Shown: positions 10,379 through 20,906 of the stretch, piece after piece
Layout of the letters: every line of letters begins with the position of its first letter
Numbering within the stretch: the first letter of the stretch is position 1
Origin: Drosophila miranda
Taxonomy: Eukaryota; Arthropoda; Insecta; Diptera; Drosophilidae
Assembly (NCBI RefSeq): GCF_003369915.1
Contig: NW_022881603.1
Coordinates: forward strand, 37,099,124 to 37,163,123
DNA: 64,000 bases
Direction: 5' to 3'
Notes under the pieces: model-generated
Database searches by the model: none
What the model was told of the DNA's origin: nothing
The model's input: the letters and a program-made list of their open reading frames with translations, nothing else
Translations under genes and position numbers: made by a program

Positions 10379-10597
10379 TGTTGTTGCTCCGTGCGTAATG
10401 AATAGCGCGTAGTTTTGTGTTTGTCGCCTTTTAGTTAGTCACTTGCTCTGTTTTTTTGTGTTGTTTTATCAGCCTTGAATGCACCACACTCACACACGCG
10501 CACAGCATACATACATATGTATGAGGGTTTCTTTCGTATTTTCCAGCTCTGTTGAGATTAAAATAGTGCTCTTATTACTTTGATTTCCATTTTATTA
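10379..10597. other. Unassigned 219-bp segment left of the fold-back Tc1
   Basis: This single-copy stretch within the window contains CA-rich and ACATACATATGTATG sequence and no reading frame of note. If the Tc1 element were removed, it would be continuous with the leader starting at 12194, so it is probably the left side of the locus into which Tc1 inserted. It is absent from the array units, which start inside Tc1. Confidence 0.5.
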
Positions 10598-10599
10598 TA

Positions 10600-11203
10600 C
10601 AGTCAAGGAAAAAAGTCAACATACAGCACCGATTTTTCAATATTTCGGGTTTTCGCAATGAAAATTAAAAAAGTTGGTATGTCATTATTTAGGACACTTA
10701 AAAGTTATTATTATTTCAGAAAAAAAACTTAAACAAAAATTATGTATACTAAAGTTAAAACGAAAAAACATAAAATGTTCACGGAAAAATGTGTACATAC
10801 AGCCTCTATGCTTTTGTATTATAGTCTCAAAGTCATCTTAATATTAATACTTTTTATACTTTTAATATTTGGTTGGTCCACCATTGGCATCTATTACAGC
10901 CTGTAGTCGTCGGGGCATCGATGCCACCAAATTTTCGGTTGTTGTGGGCGGAACTTTGGCCCAAGCTCGAATGAGGGCGGTTTTGAGGCTTTCCCGACTA
11001 CTGATGTTATACTTCCGTACCAATCTTTCTAAAATGTCCCAAAGATGTTCGATTGGGTTAAGGTCTGGAGATTGGGGTGGTGAACGAAGCTGTCTTGGGG
11101 CATAATACAGCAACCAATCACGCACAACATGTGCGGTGTGCTTTGGATCGTTGTCCTGTTGGAAGATCCAACTGCTTCCCAGGCTCAATGTATCCACCGA
11201 TGT
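10600..11203 (-). repeat. Left arm of the Tc1 inverted repeat
   Basis: This 604-bp arm pairs with 11621-12191. The size difference comes mainly from a ~31-bp deletion in the right arm at about 11728. Apart from that, only scattered mismatches are visible, for example TCTATTACAGCC against GGCTGTAAAAGA. A transcript through both arms would fold into a stem of more than 500 bp. Confidence 0.85.
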
Positions 11204-11620
11204 TTCCAAATTTTCTTCCAATATCTTCTTATACTGGAAGCGATCCATATTCCCTTCCACAAACACCAAATTACCTACTCCAGGCGACGCCATAGCGCCC
11301 CAAGCCATTACAGTACCACCTCCATGTTTGACGGTGGGTATTATGTTTATAGGGTCAAGAGCGGTGTTTGCCTTTCTCCAAACTCTGGAACGGCCATCAC
11401 TTCCGAAAATGTTGTATTTATTTTCATCTGTAAATAAAACGCTTTTCCAAAAGTTTGGATCCTTATTTAAGTGCGCTTTGGCGAATTCCAGGCGCAAAAT
11501 CCGATTCTTTTCTGAAATCAATGGTTTCTTTCGTGGAACTCGGCTCTTGAAACCATCCTGTGCAAAAAATTGGCAATTGTTTTTGGGTGCACAATGACTC
11601 CTGAACACTTTTCGATGGAT
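10862..11620 (-). pseudogene. Tc1/mariner-superfamily DDE transposase, C-terminal catalytic part
   Basis: Read on the minus strand this encodes about 250 residues of a DD34E transposase. The first catalytic Asp is in LFTDENKYNIF, the second in QQDNDPKHTA and the Glu in LNPIEHLWDIL; HGGGTVMAWGAMA and the C-terminal MPRRLQAVIDANGG are also typical. The open frame extends upstream to 11695, but those first ~25 residues come from the antisense of the right arm, not from transposase. The paired helix-turn-helix DNA-binding domain (about 110 residues in Tc1 relatives) is missing, so it cannot be an active transposase, although the catalytic residues remain. Confidence 0.85.
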
Positions 11621-12191
11621 ACATCGGTGGATACATTGAGCCTGGGAAGCAGTTGGATCTTCCAACAGGACAACGATCCAAAGCACACCGCACATGTTGT
11701 GCGTGATTGGTTGCTGTATTATGCCCAGACCTTAACCCAATCGAACATCTTTGGGACATTTTAGAAAGATTGGTACGGAAGTATAACATCAGCAGTCGGG
11801 AAAGCCTCAAAACCGCCCTCATTCGAGCTTGGGCCGAAGTTCCGCCCACAACAACCGAAAATTTGGTGGCATCGATGCCCCGACGACTACAGGCTGTAAA
11901 AGATGCCAATGGTGGACCAACCAAATATTAAAAGTATAAAAAGTATTAATATTAAGATGACTTTGAGACTATAATACAAAAGCATAGAGGCTGTATGTAC
12001 ACTTTTTTCCGTGAACATTTTATGTTTTTTCGTTGTAACTTTAGTATACATAATTTTTGTTTAAGTTTTTTTTCTGAAATAATAATAACTTTAAGTGTCC
12101 TAAATAATGGCATACCAACTTTTTTAATTTTCATTGCGAAAACCCGAAATATTGAAAAATCGGTGCTGTATGTTGACTTTTTCCTTGACTG
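11621..12191 (+). repeat. Right arm of the Tc1 inverted repeat
   Basis: This 571-bp arm is the plus-strand copy of the transposase 3' half and terminus. A 31-bp deletion after LLYYA shifts the frame, which reopens downstream as the usual C-terminus up to the stop at 11929-11931. This is the arm corresponding to the Tc1 pieces found in the array units. Confidence 0.85.
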
Positions 12192-12193
12192 TA

Positions 12194-13123
12194 TAAACAA
12201 TAACTCATATATTTGATTGCGCGTTGTGTGTAGTTCTCCTCTCCTCTCCTTTCTTTAATATTCTTGGGCGAGAAAAGCGATTAAAAATACACCGACAACC
12301 GACAAGGCAGGCAGAGCGAGAATTGACAGGCGGCGGCGGCAGCGGCGAACCGACACCGACAGAGAGGGGAGTGTGTGCGTGCGTAACTTAACCGATGACA
12401 TCGTAAATTCACGGAAAAGCAGTTAGGACAAAAGCAATTAAGCATTGGCCTTCCATGGGGCAGAATCGGGGTAAACCTTGGCGTTTCAAACCGATTGAAT
12501 GTATGTGGTTTTAACAGGAATTTAATTTTACAAAGTAGGGCGTGTGTTCTTGCTGCTGGCAATGCTCTTGCCGTGACGTTGTTTGTTTTAGTTTTTTTAA
12601 CCCCAATAAACACACGCACACACTTGTATTTATTCGGCGAATTTCGTGGGGTGTCTACTGCATATATTAATACATATTCCAGGCTCTGTCGCAGCTGTCT
12701 AAAAACGTATTCTCTTTCTCGACACTTGACACACACTTGATAAAGTTGAATGCTTATTTTTGCTTACTTTTATTATTCACTTTTATTTTCATACGTGCAA
12801 TGGTAAACAGACACTCAGAAATATACCGAAACTACGTCACAAATTTCAAAATATGCCGAAAATATACTGACGTATTATTTGTATTCAAGCTGAATCAAAT
12901 TGCTTTCGGTCACTTCCTTTTCATCAGCGAGCGAGACCGGTCGTGTTTTTTCTTAACAGTCTGAAAAGTGATTTTTTCCAAGCAACAAAGGCTTAATTAA
13001 AAGTGATTGTACAAATTGGATCATTGTTTATTTCATAGAAATCTTCATCAATATATAAATTATTCCTCTTTTCATTTCCCAAAGGAGAGGTAAGTCTTTG
13101 GCAATCTAGTTAAACCAGCAAGT
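12194..13123 (+). other. Leader region upstream of I-clade ORF1, copy I1
   Basis: This 930-bp stretch contains no convincing gene and is present upstream of ORF1 in all five long I copies. It has a GC-rich patch (12320-12390), an AATAAA near 12604 and a strong 5' splice-site-like AG|GTAAGT at 13090. It may be the LINE 5' UTR with its internal promoter, or partly host sequence captured when the locus amplified; the true 5' end of the LINE could not be located. Compared with copies I4 and I5 a 41-bp segment is missing after GTGCGTGCGT. Confidence 0.5.
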
Positions 13124-14723
13124 ATGGCGGACGCCGGTCACTCGGTGTCTGCCAAATTGAAACCCCCTGATCAGGTGGCAAAAAGCGGCAAAATTCAAAC
13201 CCAAAAAACAATAGCAAAAAACTTCAGTGCTTTGTGTTCAGGTGTGAAAGAGGACATATTCGACAGCTTGACTAACGAAAAGTACCCAGCAAAAAAGATG
13301 CGCAAGGAACAAAAAAGCGACAACACCAATACAGTCATAAATAACAAAATGCTGATAGACGATGACAGTAACAAAATGGTGGAGGCTTCTGACGGTGTGA
13401 CCGTTCACAATTCTCACACAAATGCCATAAATGGTTTTACTGGAAATACTGAAATGACTAAAAAACACTGAATAAAAATACTAATCCGATTATAAACCCA
13501 TCAAATGTAGGTATCGAAAGAGAAACAGTGTTGTATAGTGAGTGCCACATCGGTGATGCGGCTGTACTAGTATCGACTAAGAGCAGTACCATCTTCGAAA
13601 ACAAAAACACCAAAAATGGCTTATTCTTTTTTGAAAAAATAAGACACCTTAAAATCAAAGGAATTTAAGAAATCGTAGATCTTGCGCCACTCTATACAAG
13701 ATTTATTTTAAGGTTTTCAGCGAAGCAAATGATTTAGTTTTAAATGAGGAGTTAACAAAAATGAATTTAGTGGTATTTATACCAAAAGACTATGTGGAAT
13801 CCTATGGAGTAATTAAAGGGGTGCCCCTCGGTTTTTCTGAGAATGAAATTATGGATAATATTACTTCTAACATAAAAATTAAGTCAATTGAAAGATTAGC
13901 AAGAAGGCAGAAAATAACAACCGATGACAACAACGAAACATTCAAGCTCATACCATTAGAAACAGTAAAAATTGGTTTTGAGGGTTCAGACATCCCAGAA
14001 AAGGTATCTCTTTTTGGGATATGTGGGATGAAAGTAAGCATATATGTTCCCAGAGTAAGGCAATGTTATAATTGTGGCAGACTTGGTCACACTTCGACCA
14101 GATGCAAATCAGCTAGGAGGTGCTATAAATGCGGAGTCGAGGAGTGCAATGGGTCGTGCACTGGTCTCAAGTGTATCCTTTGCAATGGGAAAAATCACTC
14201 AGCTAGGGACAGACTGATGTGCCCAGTATGGGAAAAGGAGATGGACATTAACAAAATAATGACAATCAAAAAAATCGCGCGTAAGGAAGTGCTTAGCACT
14301 TACTCAATCCATCAAAATTTTTCGCTGTTAGATAATTATGAAAAAAACTATCCAAAACTAGACATAAATGAGGAAAATGTTCAAACCAAAAACGTTAAAG
14401 CAAATGAAGTTTTAAAAAAATACAGTTATGCGAGCAGGTTAGTGCAGAGACCTTTGGTTCCTGCACAAAAACCCCACTATCACTTAGAATCATATACCAG
14501 CGATTCTAATAATCACGTACCATTTTTTGAAAACAAAGAACTAAAAGAAAACAAATTTACCATTCAACAGATGGTTGACATGTTGTCTTGTTTAGTCGAC
14601 TCAAATGATGTGTCACATCCATCAAAAAAAGTGACCAGTACAAATGATTACAATATGGAACATAATGCAGACAGAAAAATGAACAAACAGAGAGAAACGA
14701 ACCTTTTTAAAACATCTAAATAA
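13124..14723 (+). pseudogene. I-clade LINE ORF1 (gag-like, with three CCHC knuckles), frameshifted
   Basis: The ORF1 nucleocapsid-like protein is spread over three frames. The first piece starts MADAGHSVSAK at 13124 and breaks at an A-run (13460-13465, six A where other copies have four). A second break at the T-run 13714-13717 is shared by all copies. The third piece, 13761-14723, starts MNLVVFIPKDY and carries the cysteine-rich motifs CYNCGRLGHTSTRC, CYKCGVEECNGSC and CILCNGKNHSARDRLMC, the triple-knuckle layout known from I-factor ORF1. This is the only copy in the window that keeps the knuckles. ORF1 stops 2 nt before the ORF2 start codon. Confidence 0.82.
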
Positions 14724-14725
14724 AT

Positions 14726-16882
14726 ATGAAATTTTTACAACATAACATTCAATCTATTAAAGCCAATAAAAACGACCTAGTATTCTACTTAAACAATGAA
14801 AACTTCGACTTTGCCATTCTGGCTGAAGTTTTCTCTCACGATCTCCGTTTTAGGAAACTAACTAACTTCAATATGTTAGAAAAACATAGAGAGGACGGTT
14901 ATGGAGGAGTGGCGATTGCCTACAAAAAAGAATTAAGAGTTAAAAGACTGATATATGAGACAGAGCAAGATTTAATTATAGCAAGAACCATCAACAACAA
15001 AGATAAATTTCTTATCACCTCAGTATATTTTGAACCTTTGTTGTCTCTTGCATCCTTCAAGCAAGCGATTAACAATCTCCTTGAATATTTAGATGCATTC
15101 GGAAAAGTCATAATTGCAGGAGATTTTAACGCAAGACATACCTTTTCTGGAGACAGAACCAACAGTGGAAAGGGAACTTTTCTCATGCAAGCTATGTCAA
15201 ATGCTGGCTACAGTCTAGCAAATGACCACAGTCTCACATTCAGAAGACACATCGACTCAACATCAGGGTCTGTACTCGATTTAACTTTCACAAAGGGTAT
15301 TCATATAGAGAATTGGAAATGCGAAAAGTTTTACCTAGGAGGCAGCCACCATCACCCAATAACCTTTGAAACAGCAGGATATCAACACAAACTCAAAACT
15401 TTCCTTGCCAAAAACAGGCTACTGAAAAAGCTAAGCCAGTTTGAGGCCGACAAAGATATGGATAATTTAGCGAAGAACATCCAACAGGAAATAAAAGCAG
15501 CTACTTATGAAATCAAAAACAAATGTCCAAAATTATGGTGGGACGAGAATTTAGCCAAATTATTCAGGGAGTTTGCAGAGTCGCAGAAGAAGGCAGCTTC
15601 AGAACCCTCCTTTCAAAATTATTGTTCTGTTGTTAACCTCAAGGTTAAATGGAAAAAATCTGTTAAAATTGCCAAAAGAACTAGCTATGCCAGGAAGTTA
15701 ACAGAGTTAAATGTAAAATCGAACTCAAGAGAAGCCTGGAGATTCCTCAGAAATCTAAAAAACTGTCAAGAGGACACCCCAGAAATTTTCACCCTGACAA
15801 AGCTGGGCCATACCTGGAATTCCTTAACGAACAAATAACCTCAGAAGCAAAGGATGTAGACGAAGAAATGTACTCAACCAAGAACAATGAAAATATTTTC
15901 TTTTCCTTGGAAGAGTTAGAGGCTGTGTTAGTCAGAAACAGAAAAACGGCAGGAGGAATTGATCACATCACATACGAGATGCTGAGTGCTCTTAACACTA
16001 GTATAAAGACAGAACTTGTACATTTTTACAACCGTCGAGTGGCTATGTGCGATTTCCCAGTCGAATGGAGATCTATCAGAATTGTACCAATACCGAAAAA
16101 AAACATGGATCTGACTGACTTAAAACATTTTCGACCCATATCCCTCATTTCGGTTCTAGCCAAGACAGTAAATGGCATGGTGAAAGCCAGGCTGGAAAAG
16201 CATATACAAGAAAACAAGATTATACCCTACAGATCTTATGCATACCAAAAGAACAAGTCTGCAGCGATGTGCATAAATGATGTCATCAATGTGGTAGCGG
16301 CAAAGAAAAAGAACAAGGAACACGTTACTCTTGTGGTTGTTGACCTCAACAATGCCTACAATTGTGTCAACCTGAAATTCTTAAAAAGACTAATGGAAAA
16401 TGAGTGTTTTCCTAAAACATACATTGACTGGATCATCAGTTTTATGTCTATGAGACTACTAAAAATAGGGGAAGCTGTTCAGGTAGTTCAGGGAGGAATC
16501 CCACAGGGCTCTTGTCTGTCGCCCCTCCTTTTTAATGTATGCACAAAAAGACTACATCAGATCTGTGATAGAAATACTTATATGATGCAATTTGCAGATG
16601 ACTTCGTTATAATCTCTCACAACAGAGAGTTTACTGTAGCGGTTGAAAACCTTAATAAAAAAACTAAATGACTTTAACCTTCTATGTGGTGATCTCGGTT
16701 TTAGCTTCAATCCAAGCAAATCTGCAGCAATGAATGTAGGAAAAAGACAGGTCAGAGCGGTAAATATTTCTGTTAGAAATGTGCCTATACCAAATCGAAA
16801 AGATATCCGTTTCTTAGGCAGAATGATTAGCGCAAACATGTCAAATGTCAGTCATGTAAAAATGGTTAAAGAACAAACAAAA
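14726..16882 (+). pseudogene. I-clade LINE ORF2, EN and RT part, two frameshifts, copy I1
   Basis: The endonuclease starts at ATG 14726 (MKFLQHNIQSI), with AEVFSHD, AGDFNARHTF and GGSHHHP as metal-binding and catalytic segments. The reverse transcriptase follows, with FRPISLISVLAKT, VVDLNNAYNCVN (motif A), GGIPQGSCLSP (motif B) and QFADDFVII (motif C). Relative to copies I2-I5, one A is lost near 15791 (AATTTTCACCC) and one A is gained in the run at 16657-16663; each breaks the frame. Helentron H3 then interrupts the gene at 16883. This copy is more diverged than the others and cannot encode a complete replicase. Confidence 0.85.
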
Positions 16883-17946
16883 CGAGGGGGAACGTTGTGA
16901 GTTGCTGCGGACACCGCAACTCTACGGTTATACCCGATACTAAGTCAGTATGGCTCTCCTCCGGCAGACGCCGCTAATATTAAACGACACGACAAAGAGT
17001 GCGTGCGAGAGAGACAGAAAATCAGTCTGAGCGTGACGTCGGGCCACTGCAAATTGATTTGTTCCTATTGGCTATAAAAATGATCTGATCTGATACAGAT
17101 TCAGCAATCTGATAGATATGGTCATTATCTATGATTTTTAGTTTTCTCGAATGTGCAATATTGTGGATGCAACAGATTTTCGTCCTTTGTGTGGGCGGAA
17201 GGGGGTGGGGCGAAATTTTGAGATTTACGTTTTATAGTAAAATCTAACAGGAGTGCGGATACCAAATTTGGTTACTCTAGCCTTAATAGTCTCTGAGATT
17301 TTTGAATATCCCCAGATTTTCGTCCTTTGCGGGGGCGGAAGGGGGTGTGGCGAAACTTTGAAACAAACTCGTCTCGGTCCGATATATTAGGAGTGTGAAT
17401 ACCAAATTTGGTTGCTCTAGCTTTTATAGTCTCTGAGATCTAGGCGCTAATGTTTTACTCTAAGCAAAGCCGCCTAAGCTACGTGTGTGTTAGAGAGAGA
17501 CAGGGCGAGAAAAAATGAAATTGTTTTCTTGATGCTGGCTATAATAATAATACGATCCAATTCAGATTCCGCAGTCTTAAAGATATGGTCATTCTCTACA
17601 ACTCTACGTTTTTGGTTTTCTCATATCTTTAAAATTGTGGATGCCACAGACTTTCGTCCTTTGTGGGGGCGGAAGTGGGCGGGGCGAAGTTTTGAAATAT
17701 TTTTGTAGCAGTGACATATCACAGAAGTCTGGATCCAAAACATCGTTGCTCTAGCTCTTATAGTCTTTGAGCACTAGGCGCTGAAGGGGACGGACAGACG
17801 GACAGGGCTCAATCGACTCGGCTATTGATGCTGATCAAGAATATATATACTTTATGGGGTCGGAAACGATTCCTTCTGGACGTTACACACATCCACTTTT
17901 ACCACAAATCTAATATACCCCAATACTCATTTTGAGTATCGGGTAT
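16883..17946 (+). mobile_element. Helentron H3, type A, inside I-clade ORF2
   Basis: It is the same element as H1: hairpin GAGTTGC/GCAACTC, 5' TATACCCGATACT and 3' AGTATCGGGTATA. It sits in the A-run between the RT finger/palm part and the thumb/RNase H part of ORF2. Type A markers are TCTACGGTTATACC, AATATTAAACG and CGGGCCACTGC. The GTCY microsatellite is very short here (about 20 bp at 17799-17818). The same insertion point is seen in I3, I4 and I5, so it predates the array. Confidence 0.88.
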
Positions 17947-19229
17947 AAAAATGCAACAGACTCCTCCAGCTTGCGACTACTATCAAATCAGGTCTAAAAC
18001 CTAAAACAAGTACCAACATCTTCAAAGCTTTTATTAGAACAAAACAAGAATATGCTATCACAAGTTTTTCAGACATGGGATCTGGAGCAAGTAAAGATAT
18101 AGAAATAGCGCAAGCTAAATCACTCAGAAGGTGTGTTGGGGTGCCACCTGACACAAGCAAACACGAAATTTTTGTCCTCGCTGGTGTAATGCCACCTGTT
18201 TTCAGGGCGAAATGGCTTACAGCCAAAGAACTGCTTAAAATTAAAAGGTTCAATCCAACAATGTTTGACGAGCTAATACGCTCAAAAGCGGATACGAGTT
18301 ACACACGTACTTTAAGAGAATTTAATTCCATCTTTGTAAACACTCAAGAATGTGATAGTGTTAACACATGTAACAAAATCCATGTATTAGATAAATTTTT
18401 AACTAAGGGTAAAGAAGAATACTCGAATGAAGAAATAAAAACTATATTTAATGAGATTCTGAACAAGTACAGAAAGGACGACTGGAACATTCTATCAACA
18501 GATGCCTCAGTTACAGAAAGTACATGTGGCATAGGAATAGTAGAATGGCCTAGTGGAAATATCCACAAGTACAAAATAGAAAACAGATTATCCTCAGTTG
18601 GTGTCGAACTCGTAGGACTTAAAAAGGCCTGCGAACTATGTCTTAAATATAATTACAAAAAGGCTTTGATTTTAAGTGATGGATTAGGAGCTATTAATTT
18701 AATTAAAAATAAGAATACAGACTCGTACCTAGTGAATGATATTCACAACATAATTAACCAATCAGACATTCAGAAACTTGACATTCTATGGGTCCCTGGT
18801 CACAAGGGTGTGGCCATCAACGAAAAGACTGACATAGCAGCAAAGGCTGCTACAAGTGAGGGGTTTACAATAAATATAAAATACAGCTACAAGGAGGCTC
18901 AAAGAGAAATTAGGAACTTTTTAGTTTACAAATGGAATGAGGACTACAGGACGAAGTGTAGGACGAAGGGATCCAGCCTCATAGACATATTTCCAGACAT
19001 ACCCAGTAAACCCTGGCATTTTTCTCTTAAATGGAATGCTAAAAGCATCAAGACCATTAACAGACTTATGACGGGACACACATACGACAAAGTCTTCCTA
19101 CACAGAATCAAAGCAATTGACTCAAATATCTGCGAAACGTGCAATGTAACTGAATATGCCGAACACCTGATCTTCGATTGCCAAAGATTTGCCGGGCTCA
19201 GAAGGAAATTCAAAATCTTTAAATATTAA
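17947..19229 (+). pseudogene. I-clade LINE ORF2, RNase H and C-terminal part, copy I1
   Basis: The frame resumes after the Helentron as CNRLLQLATTIKSG and is open to 19229. An RT-connection region is followed by RNase H with its acidic residues in STDAS, VGVELVGL, LSDGLGA and WVPGHKG...EKTD, and then a Cys/His motif CETCNVTEYAEHLIFDC near the C-terminus. RNase H after RT is diagnostic of the I group among Drosophila LINEs. A 5-nt deletion after FKIFKY, visible against fragment I0, ends the protein about 20 residues early. The piece has no own promoter, so it is a relic. Confidence 0.85.
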
Positions 19230-19510
19230 TTTACATCAATTATTAATAAAAAAAAGAGCCGCTACATCTCAGAGAGCTGGCAATCTTCATCAAAACTGCT
19301 GACTTAAACTTTTGACCCCTTTTTTCTTCATCATGTTATAAAGTAATTTCAGTTTATTTTCTAAAACAGTTAAGTAATTTTCCTCTTTTTTATATACCGA
19401 CCTGTCAAACTCGCCAAACTACATCACCAGTATCTGATCAATGTGGCTACAGTGCTACGATCAAAATTCCGATCATCCATAAGATGATTTAAAACCAAAA
19501 AAAAAAAAAA
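19230..19510 (+). other. 3' UTR and A-rich tail of I-clade LINE copy I1
   Basis: About 250 bp of non-coding sequence follow ORF2 and end in an A-run (about 19496-19510). The shared end of all I copies is CATC-TAAGATGATTTAAAA followed by A's. Helentron H4 is inserted directly in or after the A-run. No gene is seen. Confidence 0.7.
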
Positions 19511-20622
19511 CGAGGGGAACGTTGTGAGTTGCAGCGGACACCGCAACTCTACAGTTATACCCGATACTAAGTCAGTATGGCTCTCCTCCGGCAGACGCCG
19601 CTAATATTGAACGACACGACAAAGAGTGCGTGCGAGAGAGACAGAAAATCAGTCTGAGCGTGACGTCGGGCGCTGCGTAGCCAGGGCAAATTGATTTGTT
19701 CCTTTTGGCTATAAAAATGATCTGATCTGGTCCAGATTCAGCAATCTGATAGATATGATCATTATCTTTGATTCTACGTTTTTAGTTTTCTCGTATCCTC
19801 AATATTGTGGATGCAACAGATTTTCGTCCTTTGTGGGGGCGGAAGGGGGTGGGGCGAAATTTTGAGATATACGTTTTAAAGTGAGATCTAACAGGAGTGC
19901 GGATACCAAGTTTGGTTACTCTAGCCTTAATAGTCTCTGAGATTTGTGAATATCCCCAGATTTTCATCCTTTGCGGGGGCGGAAGGGGGTGTGGCGAAAT
20001 TTTGAAACAAACTCGTCTCGGTCCGATATATAAGGAGTGTGGATACGAAATTTGGTTGCTCTAGCTTTTATAGTCTCTGAGATCTAGGCGCTAATGTTTT
20101 ACTCTAAGCAAAGCCGGCTATGCTACGTGTGTGTTAGAGAGAGCCAGGGCGAGAAAAAATGAAATTGTTTTCTTGATGCTGGCTATAATAATAATACGAT
20201 CTTATTCAAATTCTGCAGTCTAAAAGATATGGTCATTTTCTACGATTCTGCGTTTTTTGGTTTTCTCGTATCTTTAAAATTGTCGATGCCACAGATTTTC
20301 GTCCTTTGTGGGGCGGAAGTGGGCGGGGCGAAGTTTTGAAATATTTTTGTAGCAGTGACATATCACAGAAGTCTGGATCCAAAACATCGTTGCTCTAGCT
20401 CTTATAGTCTTTGAGCACTAGGCGCTAATAGGGACGGACAGACGGACAGACGGACGGACGGACAGACGGACAGACAGACATGGCTCAATCGACTCGGCTA
20501 TTGATGCTAATCAAGAATATATATACTTTATGGGGTCGGAAACGATTCCTTCTGGACGTTACACACATCCACTTTTACCACAAATCTAATATACCCCAAT
20601 ACTCAATTTGAGTATCGGGTAC
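19511..20622 (+). mobile_element. Helentron H4, type B
   Basis: It has the same layout as H1. Type B markers are GAGTTGCAGCGG, AATATTGAACG, GTAGCCAGGGC and TTCCTTTTGG. The 3' inverse repeat has one change (AGTATCGGGTACA) and is followed by an A-run. The GTCY microsatellite is long (about 20431-20480). It separates the I LINE tail from the mars flank and recurs at the same place in the 47.5-kb and 57.4-kb units. Confidence 0.87.
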
Positions 20623-20782
20623 AAAAAAAAAAAAAAAAATTGCTTTCGGTTGAATACTAGCTAGCAACGACTATCAGCACTGAACACATATTTTTAACCG
20701 ATAATCTAATCAATTTTATATAAAAGTGGCTAATTTTAAGTACCATCTTTATTGGCATTGTTTATAAAATAAGGTTTCAATA
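20623..20782. other. Distal part of the mars flank, left of LOA insertion L2
   Basis: An A-run is followed by about 140 bp of unique-looking AT-rich sequence that continues directly into the mars upstream flank in the unit without LOA (48577-48740). The last 12 bases (20771-20782, AAGGTTTCAATA) are the left target-site duplication. No gene is seen. Confidence 0.75.
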
Positions 20783-20906
20783 AGGTTAGGTTAGGTTAGG
20801 TTGAGGCGGCTGCCGGGCTCGCTCGGAACCCGTCACACTTAGGCCGGTTTCGGCCCGTTGTGATACCGCATAGGATCATTTCCTTCCTGCGTTGTGAGAC
20901 TTCCTG

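Larger units (their letters stand above)
10600..12191. mobile_element. Fold-back Tc1-like element, copy T1
   Basis: Both ends carry the same 3'-type Tc1 terminus, starting CAGTCAAGGAAAAAAGTC on the left and its inverse on the right, and both are flanked by TA (10598-10599 and 12192-12193), the Tc1/mariner target. The left arm (10600-11203) and right arm (11621-12191) are near-identical inverted copies of the transposase 3' half plus terminal region. The 417-bp centre holds the middle of the transposase in minus orientation. The normal 5' half, with the helix-turn-helix domain, has been replaced by the inverted copy. Confidence 0.88.

Noticed and set aside
10862-11695. Tc1 transposase as a complete 277-residue gene
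   Set aside because: The N-terminal residues come from the antisense of the other arm, and the DNA-binding domain is absent, so the open frame is longer than the real transposase part.
12281-12736. A 151-codon minus-strand frame in the I leader, Cys- and Arg-rich
   Set aside because: It is truncated by the 41-bp segment in I4 and I5, has no homologous motif, and the region has features of non-coding DNA.
17499-17708. Open frames inside the Helentrons (also at 45.4, 55.3 and 63.7 kb)
   Set aside because: The elements are non-autonomous; the frames contain no Rep or helicase motif and are disrupted in type B copies.
20783-20805. TTAGG-like repeats as an interstitial telomere
   Set aside because: The repeats are exactly at the 3' end of a LINE and inside its target duplication, so they are the element's tail.
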